Shown: positions 44,879-55,843 of the stretch, piece by piece
How the letters are laid out: each line of letters opens with the position of its first letter
Numbering within the stretch: position 1 is the first letter of the stretch
NCBI GenBank assembly: GCA_030549495.1
Contig: JAUIRK010000570.1
Location: forward strand, 668,501-732,500
Direction of reading: 5' to 3'
DNA from: Nectonema munidae
Lineage: Eukaryota; Nematomorpha; Nectonematoida; Nectonematidae
DNA: 64,000 nt
Made by a program: the position numbers and the translations under genes
Notes under the pieces: generated by a model
The model's database searches: none
What the model saw: only the letters and a program-made list of their open reading frames with translations
Told to the model about the DNA's origin: nothing

Positions 44879-45540
44879 TTAAGACCTATTACAGATATAG
44901 CAAGTTGGACTACAAGAGATTACGTAATGACTAAGTAAGTAATTTTTGATCTTAAGCAAAAGTTTCGAATATGAATCCTCAATATTTTCCTCTATTAATC
45001 GAATCAAAGTATTCCAGTATTTGGGAACTTTAAAGACAATGGCTTGTTCATATTTTTTATTTTTAGGACGAAAAACATAAAGTTTGAGAGGGTGTCTACA
45101 TTCATAATTATAAAAGGCTCCAGAAAAGACAAAAAAATCTTTGAAGGACAATGGGACCTGGCCTACGAAATATTTAAATGCTAACTTTATAACCTGGAAA
45201 ATGAATATATCTGTAACAGTCAAAATTTCTAACTGCCTGAATATGTCACTTGTGTGTGCGTTGTATCTTAATCCAATGATACAGCGAACAATTTTTTTTT
45301 GAATTGTCATAATATTATTGAGATTACCATGTCCCCAATTAACTATTGAGTAGGTCATTGTAGATTCAACTACTGATCTGTACAACATAATCTTTGCCCT
45401 TAGTGGCAGATACTTAATTCCTGAGAATAGAGAGTACAGTGCATTCATCTTAATTGAGACATGACTTTTTTGTAGTTTCCAATCAAGCTTATTATCTATG
45501 ATAATTCCTAAAAAATTCAAGGAATTCGAAAAAGAAATTC
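44879..45540 (-). pseudogene. LINE reverse transcriptase carboxyl fragment
   Basis: An uninterrupted minus-strand frame of about 213 codons: SLNFLGIIIDNKLDWKLQ, then IKYLPLRAKIMLYRSVVEST, YSIVNWG, IQKKIVRCIIGLRY, LEILTVTDIFIFQVIKLAFK, and a tail with CSPTCYICN. This is the thumb-to-carboxyl part of a jockey/CR1-like ORF2; the catalytic palm is missing. The lack of stops over 640 bp suggests a fairly recent insertion. Confidence 0.8.
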
Positions 45541-47240
45541 TAAAAAATATATGATAAACAATAATTTTTATTATAATTATCGCAATATTAATTAAAAGAA
45601 TAAAAGATATAAATAATGATAATTTGGAGCAGCTTTTTAATTATTTAGCATGTAAAAACATTATAAATCTCTTCACATTTGTTTTAAATAAAATGTTATG
45701 CAAAAGTTTCATTTTTATTCATTTGTTGGCATTTGGTACTAAAACATTAGCTTAGTAAATTGATATATTATTGATAATATTACTCTCGATTTTGGGTTGT
45801 AAAATCAGTAAAATAACAGTGTAGTAATAAAATGAACTTTCTTCGACTTTTGTTATTAAACCTAAATTGTACAAAATTTTGAAGAGTATCAAAAAGGATA
45901 AAGGACCTTATTTTCTACTTTCATTCATCATAATTTTCTACTCCATCCCAATACCCCCTTCCTGAAATAGATCTTCTTTGTGAAAGCACTTGAACGACGT
46001 CATATCTCACTTCACGTTTAGGAAGTTCCTCTTCTAAACTTGTTATGGCCAGGTAGGACAATCTCTTCTCAAATGTGGATTCAATCGTGGTTATCTTTTT
46101 TAACTCAATTTACAAAATGACCGTTCATAGCTTGTGCTTGAAAAATAAATTGTAAGAAATATTTTCCATTATATACATAATGTAGGAAAAATATCATTTC
46201 CAATTATCACCAAACACTCAAGTGGATTTCACAGCCAATTTAGCTTTGACTAATCTATAGGCTTAAAAAGAAATTACATTTCGATATTTAATAAGCAAAA
46301 AAACAATAATTAAATAACATATATAGCTGAGAAAGTATCCTTATCCATCATGATTTTTATGATGGCTACTAAATGCTGATCGATAAAGGCACTTTACTTC
46401 ACTGCCCTCTTAAATATTTATATATCTGTATTTAAAATTTTCATTTAAAATACACAAATCACAAAAAACCATTTATAATATGGAAAAATTTAAAGTTATT
46501 TATTATTTAGATTATTTTCAGTGTAAACATACCAAAAAACTATTGATAAAGTAAAACTATATGTAATATATAAAAATATTGATCAATATAATTATAAAAG
46601 CGACTAAAATACTTGACACTCAAGATTGATTGACGTGATTGCAGCAAATCAAATCACTTAATTCAATGAATTATATATATATATATATAATTGATTATTA
46701 TTGTTGTGAGTTTGGACGCATAAATCATGAATGCTTTTACACTTAAAATGAAATGCAAGTTGCATGAATGTAAGTTATTTTGAAGCAATGTTTTATAAAC
46801 TTTTATATTTAGCACGAATATGTTATAACAAGTTACAATAAAAATTTTAATTATTAAAACTTAAAGTTTTTGCCAGGTTATAGGGTAATGATGTTTTGCA
46901 AAGTTTTCTTGTGTTGTCGGTTAAGAAAAATTTTTCATAGCGCAGAGTAAATTAAGATAAATGACTCCCAAAATACAAGATGTCCCAATTTCTTCTTCTA
47001 AAATATTTTCTTTTGCACAGAATTCTTAAGTATTCCGAAAAAAGCTTTTCATTATTGAGAGAATTGAATGACTTCATTATATCTTCAAGAAGACAGAAAG
47101 ACTAAAATGGTTAATTCAAATGAATATAAATAACGATTTGCTTATCACTAAAAAGTATATGGAATTATGTACAAATAAAGATTGATTATTGTCATTGGTT
47201 AAAAGATTATTATTGAATATAATTCCTCAACTATAATTTA
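45541..47240. other. Non-coding interval
   Basis: No gene supported. TA-repeat at about 46669-46690. Confidence 0.4.
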
Positions 47241-47379
47241 TTTTATTTACTTTGAATTCTAAGTATTATTACAAGGACAGTAAAAAGTAAAATAAACATA
47301 AGTTTAACATAAGTTTATTAAGCAATTTAAAGAGGCTAGCAGCCTATGAGAATTGCATCAAATATAGCGTATTTTTCAA

Positions 47380-48312
47380 CGAACGGCAAATCTTTTGTCT
47401 TTCCAAAATTCATCGAGTTTTTTTTTCAAATTCTTTCACAGTAATTGAGTTAACAACTTCATTAGGTAAGCCATTCCAGTGATTGTATGCTCTTTGGATT
47501 AAGTATCTGCTTCTATACTTACTTTGAAAGGATTCAGGTGCAAACTTCAGCAAGTGTGATCTGGAAATTCTCTTCGAATATTTAGGCAAAACTTTCTCAT
47601 CAATCTTCATATTTCCTTTTACGATATTAAATATTGATATCATTTCATTTCTCAGGCTTCGATAATATAAAGAAGGCAGGTCAATCTTTTGAAGTCTTTC
47701 AATATAACATAAATTTTGCATTCCTTTCAAGTGCTTTGTGAATACTTTTTGAACCTTTTCTATTTTTCTGATGTTGATAATTGATGAACTTCCAAAAATT
47801 ACATTTGCGTATTCCAGAACAGGTCTGACTAAAGATTTGTGTAAATACAGAGAAATTTCGATTTCAGATAAGATGAAGGTATTGTTCAACATGTGTAGAA
47901 TAGTGAAGGCTTTCTTGACAACGTGCAATACATGATCAGAGAAACAAAACTTTGAATCAACGATTAATCCTAGATCATTATGCTTTTCAACTTGGTTTAG
48001 CTTAGTTCCGCCTATATAAAAACTGGCATCCTCTTTTTTCCCAATTTGAAGGTGATAGCACTTATTTATATTCAACTGCATATCCCATTCTTTACTCCAT
48101 CTATATATTTTGTATAGATCATTCTGTATATTCTTCGTACCTTCACCCTTTGAACCCTTGAATAATTTTATATCATCAGCATAAATTTTTATATTTGATT
48201 TTAGATCATCACAAATATCATTTATAAACATAGAGAAAAATAGAGGTCCCAATACAGAACCTTGAGGAATTCCACTTATTATTTCTGAAGTTGATGAGCA
48301 TAATCCATTCAA
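47380..48312 (-). pseudogene. LINE reverse transcriptase, palm and thumb
   Basis: Begins with ISGIPQGSVLGPLFFSMFIN, then IKIYADDIKLF with the catalytic Y-A-D-D box, KHNDLGLIVDSKFCFSDH, LVRPVLEYANVIFG, and the carboxyl block AYNHWNGLPNEVVNS. This is the classic CR1-type order. A one-base shift at about 47405 separates the last residues (DEFWKDKRFAV) from the rest. A second shift near 48330 splits it from the amino half of the polymerase. Confidence 0.9.
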
Positions 48313-48348
48313 TCGAACAATAAATTTTCTATTAAAAATATAGTCCCC

Positions 48349-48858
48349 CTAAGATTTCAACTTTAACAAGAGTCTTTCATGGGGGACAGTATCAAAAGCC
48401 TTCTGAAAATCCAAATAAATAATGTTCACAGTTTTACTGATATTCATTTCAAGGGAAAATTCATTAGAAAATTCAATTAGATTTGTTATTTTTGATTTTT
48501 TTGAAAGAAAGCCATGCTGTTGCCGCGATATCAAATTGTTTTTATCAAGATGGTCAACAACCTTGTCCTTTATAATCGATTCAAGCACTTTGAAAATTAT
48601 ATTAATGACTGATATTGGTCTATAATTAGTAATGAGCTTTTTCTCACCTTTTTTAAAAACCGGTGATACGCAGCTTAATTTCCATGATTCAGGTAGTTTA
48701 CGCTCCACTAAAGACTTATTATATAAAACTGTTAGAGGCTTCGCTAAAACATTACAGAGTTTTTGAAAAAAAAGCGGTGAAATGTTGTCAATACCAGGTG
48801 ATTTAGAAACATCTAGACTTTTGAGCTTATGGTATACTTCGGATATTTCTATAGTCAT
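48349..48858 (-). pseudogene. LINE reverse transcriptase, fingers and first palm motif
   Basis: Encodes LDVSKSPGIDNISPLFFQKL, ESWKLSCVSPVFKKGEK, NYRPISVINIIFKVLESII, HGFLSKKSKITNLIEF and IIYLDFQKAFDTVPHERLL, the last with a catalytic Asp. Frame and spacing continue directly into the palm piece downstream. Confidence 0.9.
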
Positions 48859-48870
48859 TCTATCAAAGGG

Positions 48871-49899
48871 TTATGAAATTAGTTTAACTTCAACGTTTCT
48901 AGTCAAAAGTTTACCTTCTCTTTTATACATGGAATAAAAGTATTCTTTAAAGGCTTCAGGTAAAAACTCATCTTCAATTATACTACCATTTTCACTCAAT
49001 ATTGTTTCAATAGCTAAATTATTTTTCTTCCTATTAATATACTTCCATACTTTTTTTGAGTTTTGCTTGTATTCTTTTAAAATTTTTACCTCATAATCAA
49101 TTCTAAGTTGCCTGGTAAATTTTCTAAGATGATTGCTACATTTTTTATATTGTTCAAAACTATTTTTATTGCCATAATTTTTATACAGATTAAATAATCT
49201 TTTTTTATTTTTATAAATAAAAATTGCATCTTTATTCATATACAATTTAAAAGATTTTTTATCCTCTAATTTAGGTACATGAAGCTCAATTTGTTTTTTC
49301 AAAAAAGTTTCAAAAATTTTCGAACTTGTTTCTATATCATTTTTATGTAAAATATTCCAATCTATTTCTTTAAAATTGTTCTCAATAGAAAAATAATCAG
49401 CAGAACTGAACTTATACTTTGGAACAGCTTTTCGATATTGATGTACCTTTGAGAAAGTAAAAGACACGCAATAATGATCACTTTTTGTAAGATTTGGAAG
49501 TATAGTCAAACTCTGTATGAGATTTTCATCATTGGTTATTAATAGATCTAACAAACTTTCATTACCACTTGGATCTCTTCTCGTTGGTGCCCGAATAACT
49601 TGTGTCAATAAACTACTTTGAACGAAGTTTAAAAACCGACTCTCAGGAGAATTATGTGGAGGGTCACACTTATCCCAGTCTATCCTAGGAAAATTGAAAT
49701 CACCTAAAATAACTAAATTTCTTGAATTAGAACTATATTTAACTTCACCTTGAATTATTTTCTCCGTGGTTTTTTCCTTGTCTGCATTAGGGCTTCTATA
49801 AAAACAACTGAAAGTTGTTACTTGATTATTAAAACACATTCTAATGTTCAAATTTTCAAACAAATCCGTTGAATTAAATGGAAGCATGTATACAGACAA
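48871..49899 (-). pseudogene. LINE endonuclease carboxyl half and linker
   Basis: Has VTTFSCFYRSPNADK, LVILGDFNFPRIDWD (intact GDFN), LLDLLITND and LTKSDHYCVSFTF (intact SDH), followed by a Lys/Tyr-rich linker. The motifs for metal binding and catalysis in this half are unaltered. The amino half of the domain (with the QET motif) is in the stop-ridden interval 49900-50170. Confidence 0.85.
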
Positions 49900-50173
49900 A
49901 TAGCTTTTAAAATAACAAATTATACCCCTTCTATTTGTTAAGTTAGGAACATTTTGAAGCCATCAATGTTAAAAAGATTAAGGTTAAAATTTTTTATATC
50001 TATTTTTTTTGATAAAAACTCAGTAACAAAAAGTATATCAAAGTTATAAATTTTAATTATTATTTTAATTTCATCTATTTTTGACAATAATTGATTTGGT
50101 TTAATATAAAAAATCTTTAAGAACTTGTAACTCTTATAATTTAAAAAAGAACCAAAACTATTAGAAGCATTAA

Positions 50174-50425
50174 CTAATCTTTTTTCCGAAAATACCTCTT
50201 AAAAATACTCATACCACAAATAGGATCCCCCTTTACAATGAAATGATAATCAGAGTTAATTTCAGTGTTCTTACTTTTAGCCTTCTGACGCATTTCATTT
50301 AACTTGATCCTTTCATCTTGATTCAAATCATTGGATATGATAAATAAAATAGATAAAATAGATAGATAAAATAAAGCCAACTTTGGTTTTTCAACAACAC
50401 TTCTAAAATACGTTAATAATCTCAT
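50174..50425 (-). pseudogene. CR1-like LINE ORF1 tail
   Basis: Reads DLNQDERIKLNEMRQKAKSK then NSDYHFIVKGDPICGMSI. A basic helix followed by a short F-x-V-x-G-x-P strand is how ORF1 of CR1-type elements often ends. The remaining ORF1 is missing, so the element is 5' truncated here. Confidence 0.55.
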
Positions 50426-50889
50426 AAAGTTTGCGTAAAAGAACGTTAAGTTTCTAGTTCAACAAAAGTTAACTTTTTATTAATAGATCAACTTTTTAAT
50501 TTAATAGGTCAATTTTTTTATAATAGTTCATTTTTTGTAAGTAATTTTTATTTATTTGAGCAAGCAAAAATTCAGTTTAGACAATAAAGAAAATCAAAAG
50601 AATAAGGTTACAATGATTATCGAGAATAAGCGTATTAAATATAACAACGTGATGATGATCAAAAGGCCAAAAGGCCGTGACTAGGATACAACACATACAC
50701 ATTATATAGATAAACAAGCATTCATACGAATGTATATGTTAGAAAGCCAAAATTGAAGCAAAAGTAAAATCTACTCTATAAATGCAAAATTGGGTGTAAA
50801 TTTCAAAGTAGACGTTGACGGCAGACGTAGCATTTTTTATCACAGGTAGGAAGAATGCTGTAAGAGGACAAAAAAATTGTTTCAACAAA

Positions 50890-51580
50890 CACTTGAATTT
50901 TTTCATAGATAAGCTAAGTTCTTCCGAAAAAAATGAGAAAACTTTCTGTAAAACATGTTCATTTTGTATTGAACAGAGATTTCAGAAGTTGTGAGGCGGT
51001 AGAAGATAGGAAGTGGATCATGAGCTCTTCTTGTTTCATATTTTATATTCTTGTGATATTTCAAGCATTTTCTGAAGAGATTATGAGGCCTATTACTTAA
51101 GCTCGTGTATAAAAAACACGCAACTTTAATATTAAACAAATCTTCTAGCTTGAGTAAACTTTGAGTTCGGAAAATTTGTTCTGTATGGGAATAAAATTTA
51201 AGGTTCAAAACACACCTTATAGCAGATTTTTGTAGTAATTCTATTTTGTTTTTATTGTGAGGTACTAACTCAAAAGGCTGTACTGAACATGAGTTACAAA
51301 TAACGTTTTATAGAGTAGAAATTTTATTTTTGAAGGGAAAATATGTTTTGTACGACGTAGAACACCTATGATTTGACTAAGTTTGTTTGAAACTTGATTA
51401 ATATGTTGAGAAAAAGTCAGCTTATTGTATAATGAAGCTAAAACTATTCACCACTTCGAAACCAGCGCTTGATAACATTTTATCATCAACAAAGTTTTTG
51501 AAATAAGCAATAATAGATTTAGACTTTTTTTTATTAATTATCAAGCTATTATCATTACACTGATACACAGAAAGTAATCT
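50890..51580 (-). pseudogene. LINE reverse transcriptase thumb and carboxyl fragment
   Basis: Minus strand: NSLIINKKKSKSIIAYFKNF, then YNKLTFSQHINQVSNKLSQI, VLRRTKHIFPSKIKFLLYK, ELLQKSAIRCVLNLKFYSHT, and SLLKLEDLFNIKVACFLYTS to the end ISVQYKMNMFYRKFSHFFRK. It is broken by frameshifts near 51210-51480. It differs from the CR1-type copies at 47-50 and 62-64 kb. Confidence 0.75.
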
Positions 51581-52032
51581 ACATTTCGTAAAATTTTTCA
51601 GAAGCTAGGATGCGAGGAGCAAGATTTTAACAGTTTGAAACGGAGAACAGTTCACAAATCAAGTAAAATACAGCTTATGCAAGTTTTGTAATTATTTGAA
51701 TAGAATATTTTTCATATATGTAATAAATTCTTACTCCTCTATCATGGAACATAAATTGATTCATTTGATTGATGATTTCATGAAACAGCTCAAAATAAAT
51801 ATAGAAAAATGTGTTTACTTTTAAGTGTTGCCGCAATAAAAGCAAATTTTATGGCAAAAAGTTGTGAACCAATTGATTGTTAAAAGGAAATAAGAAAATA
51901 ACTTTTGGACAATAAGATAAAGAAGCAGAAGTTTTCGTTAAGAATGGCAAGAAATTAGTATAATAAAGGAATCCTTGCAAGATATTTTGTTTCATATTAA
52001 ACTGAATCTGAAAAAACAATTGAAAAACGGGT
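51478..52032. repeat. Dispersed repeat / duplication, copy 2
   Basis: Partner of 42515-43040 in direct orientation. It overlaps the start of the LINE fragment at 50890-51580; the joint between LINE and non-LINE sequence is present in both copies. Confidence 0.9.
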
Positions 52033-55000
52033 CTTCGAGTTGTACTAAGAAAGATGGATATGTAAAAAAGAATAAATGTGATAAATGAAATCAAATATCT
52101 AAAAGTATAAACACAAGAGATTAAAAAAAGAAGAATTTTATTTATGCAAATAAAAATTAGAACATTATATAAGAATATCAATCTATATATAGAGAATAAA
52201 AAGTTTAATATAAATTTTAAATAAAATGTCTAAAAATTTATTTTAATTATTAAATGCGAAATTTTTTAGAGAATAAATATTTAGTTAAATAAAGTAAATT
52301 TTCTGAAGGCATTAAATTAATTTTTGAATGATATATAAGTCAAAATTTGCTGCCCCTAATTTTCACACAATTCATAATTCTTTAAAAGTTCTATGTATGG
52401 TAGAATGGTAGAAATTTTTTGTGTTATGTACCCAGATTTAAAAATTCCTGGCTTTGGCGTTAAACAACCATATGTGCTGCGTACTGAATCACTTCACCGG
52501 TATCATTCTGATTCGTGACATTTTGCAAAGAAATAATTTGTCGTGCGATACTTTGCGACTTAAAAATAAATAATAGACATTATATCTTCTTATCAATAAA
52601 AAGAAATTATTTTGAAGTAAAAAATACTAGATTTTAATTTTAGTTTTGTATATGAAAAAAGTAAAATTTGTTGTTGAAATGATAAAATGTAATTCAAACA
52701 AATCAATATTTAAATGTATGCCTAATCAACCCTTTCGAATATTTCTAGCCACATGAGAGAAATATTTCTTGTATGCAATTGTAATAATTGCTTTAATTGA
52801 CAGTTAAATGATTTGAACTAAGTGAACTTTGTCAGTATTCCCTTTTCTCAATATATGTTTAGCATTGATTTTTAATCTATGAAAAGATGTACACAATTGG
52901 ACTGTGCAAGTGTCCATCAAAAACTAAAAATCACCCTGAGTTTCATATTTAGTTGTTTCTAGCAAAATTTTTTGCCAATTCATTCCAACCATACGTGTAA
53001 TATTTTTTCCTAAAAAGATTTCAATAACGAAAAATTATATAGAAAAAATATACAAAGAATAAAATATATAATAATGAAACTGAAATTGCAAAAGGGCGGG
53101 TCGAATTTCAAAAGCATGTGTTTCATTTTCAAAAGGGTGAAACGGAATTGAAAGAACTGTGTTTGAATTGATAAAGGGTGCGTCGGAAATGTAAATGCTG
53201 CTAAAAAAGTAAATAAATTAATCCAAATTTTTCCACAAATAATAGTTTGTCTTTTTGTACCGATTGATTATCCTACATCTAAAGTAAAAACTTAATTCCA
53301 CATTTTTATTTTTGATTTTGTGATATTTATATGCATCTTTTAGAGTATACTTAAGGAGAGAAGGTGATTGGCAAATTCATCTAATCCAAATTTATAAGTT
53401 GAATTTTGCATTTCATAAATAAAATAGTTAATCTTTCCAAAAAATGTTATAAAATAAAAAATTTAGGTTCATAGGTTTTATAGTATAAAAGTTATAACTC
53501 ATAGTAAAGACATATAAATATCCTAACAAATATTTGTGCAATTTACCCATTAGGAAATTTTTATGTGGATAAATTTACCGCTATGAATTTTCACTGAAAC
53601 TGGACATCGTGTGTGTCTTAATTGAAGAATATAATTTAACTTAAATAATCCTATTTAAATGTGATCAAATGGAATATTTGATAAAAAAAATCATTGTAAA
53701 AGTCTAATAAATCAAACAAGTAATGCCACAAATGAGTTTGCAATCACACAGAAATGTAGATCGGAGGTTATGTGGAAAGACTTTAACCCTTATCAACCGA
53801 TTAAGTAATAATGGTTTAAAAGCCCACTAAACTACATATGTAGTTTTGTTAAAATTGTTAAATTTAGCGTGCATAATTAAATATAGAGAACTTAGAAAAT
53901 TATTAAGAGTTATTTCAATTAAAAAGCATAGATATTGATACATAAAAGGACGTAAAAATCTTGATTCATAGAAAATTGGACCTCAAACAAAATTATTGTC
54001 AATACTCAATATATTTATAGGCCTCATTGTCTTGAGGCCGAATTGATCTGCTTCCAGAATCTTTGCATAAATAAGTTCCCAACAAAAAAAATATTTATAA
54101 AAATTACTTGATGAATTATGAGTAATTTTGTCAAAAAACTTTTGTAAATTTATGATGCGAAAATATAGTGTAACAGACTTTATCAACGCCATCTAGCGAT
54201 TTTTGAACATTACTCCATTTAAAACTTTCTTCGTTCTTTTGTTGGAAAAGTAAAGTTATTTGATGTATTTTGAAATTCTTTCTGGGAAAGGAGACATGGT
54301 AAAATTATCTGTTCATATAATCGATTTAGCACCTTTTTTCAGCCAATCGATAAATAACATTTTTTATGAAAGTGTTTCTATGTAAATATTTTTTGGATAA
54401 TTAAGTAAGCATTCCGTGTATAGAAACTGGTTGTAATCTAAAATAACTTTGTGTTTTTTATAACATCGATTCTCACTAATACAAGCTGTGTTTCTGAAAG
54501 ATGATATCAAAATAACATCTTTATTAGCCTTAGGATTAAAGTATATGAAGAGAATTTTATGCTAATGATAATATAAAAAAAGGCATTATAAAGTTCCCTG
54601 GATCTCATTTCTCTTATTTTACGTGGTATATCTTTACGATATGAAGAAGTACTGTTTCAGGCATCAAATTAGATGTAATGTTAATGTATCTGTCGACATA
54701 AATATTTTCATTACAGTGAAAGTAGGGTTGACACAAATAGAAACTATTTTTTCACCAAGACCTACTTCCCATTTTCTTGTTTCCACTGTAAAGAAATCGA
54801 GGCAAAACAAAACTATTTTTTCTATCACAAATTCGAAAGATCTTAATGCCGTATCCAGGGGCTTTGTTCGGCATATAACATCTCGACGGAACATATCTTT
54901 GATAAGAAAACAACTATTCAAGACTTGTGAGGTTTACACCCTTGTCATAATAAAGACTCACGTTTTTATCAAACATATCCAAGACATGCCTAACACCAGC

Positions 55001-55040
55001 AAATTTATCTAAAAGTGTGAACTTTTATATCCGTAATATC
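52033..55040. other. Non-coding interval
   Basis: About 3 kb with no supported gene. Around 53090-53190 AAAAGGG(C/T)G words recur with loose spacing. A 129-codon frame at 54623-55012 has no domain and I do not call it. Confidence 0.4.
54185..54194 (-). promoter_or_regulatory. CTCF-like core AGATGGCGTT
   Basis: Inverse-strand relative of the words at 25310 and 32875, one base different. Confidence 0.15.
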
Positions 55041-55400
55041 ATCTAAACCAGAGTTCTTCAACCCTTTTTACACGCGGGCCCAAAATGATATTGAAATTAA
55101 CGGCCCTAAAATTCTATATAAGGGAAAAACTTACAATATATAAAAATAGAACAAGCACAATATTTTAATTTTTGTAATCGATGCCAAGATATATGCATAT
55201 ATAATATAATAAATAATAATAAAATATTATTATATAAATATAATAAAATTTATAATAAAATATATAATTAGTGAGATTTTTATTGTTTTATTCGAAAACT
55301 TTTAACTTTTGAAGTTAATGAAATGTAATGGGGCCCAAATCATTTTTCTCAGGGCCCAAAATGAGCCCTGGGTTCTGGGTTGAAGAAGCCTGGTCTAAAC
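55041..55400. mobile_element. hAT-type MITE with near-perfect 8-bp duplication
   Basis: Element 55049-55392 (344 bp). Inverted ends CAGAGTTCTTCAACCC and CAGGCTTCTTCAACCC. Flanks ATCTAAAC (55041-55048) and GTCTAAAC (55393-55400) differ at one base. GGGCCCAAA words are subterminal on both sides. Confidence 0.85.
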
Positions 55401-55616
55401 CATAAAGATAAACATTCCAATAATTCTTTCAGACGATTTTTAGGTAAAGCTAGAAAGGTTTACAATCATTTTTTTTCATAATAAGAAGAAACGGAAGCAA
55501 AGTTATTTCTATTTGATCCTGCTCTCAAAACAACATCGATTCCAGTATCAAATTCACTTAAAGCGAATGCTTGGATATTTTTCCTATTTACTTTTATATT
55601 TGTGCACTTAAAAACA
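55401..55616. other. Short spacer between two MITEs
   Basis: AT-rich, nothing recognised. Confidence 0.4.
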
Positions 55617-55618
55617 TG

Positions 55619-55843
55619 ATCTATCCGCGTTTTTCAAACTTTTTTAACTGCGACCCATAGCAAGAACCACAGTTTGCATCGCGACCCATAATACTTAGGT
55701 GTAATAAGACAAACTCTGATCACTACGTTTATTTATTTAACATCGACTATTTATATGTCCTTTCTTTTTTGTCACGACCCATTTTATTTTTCACGCGACC
55801 CACTGAAAGGTCGGGACACACAGTTTGAAAAACGCTCATCTAT
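55619..55843. mobile_element. hAT-type MITE
   Basis: Element about 55625-55837. Ends GCGTTTTTCAAACT (left) and its inverted counterpart AGTTTGAAAAACGC (right), with GCGACCCA subterminal words. ATCTAT directly abuts both ends (55619-55624 and 55838-55843), a partial duplication. Confidence 0.75.

Larger units (their letters stand above)
47241..50440 (-). mobile_element. CR1-clade-like LINE, nearly complete ORF2
   Basis: Minus strand: an ORF1 tail (50425-50174), endonuclease and linker (49899-48871), reverse transcriptase in two frames (48858-48349 and 48312 to about 47380), then a short 3' tail ending in AAATAAAATAAA-like sequence near 47240. Only a few frameshifts separate the pieces. This is the best-preserved element in the window and probably the youngest LINE. 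Confidence 0.85.

Noticed and set aside
54623-55012. Plus-strand frame of 129 codons and the overlapping minus-strand frame of 85 codons
   Set aside because: Neither shows a domain; no splice or promoter evidence, and both strands are open by chance composition.
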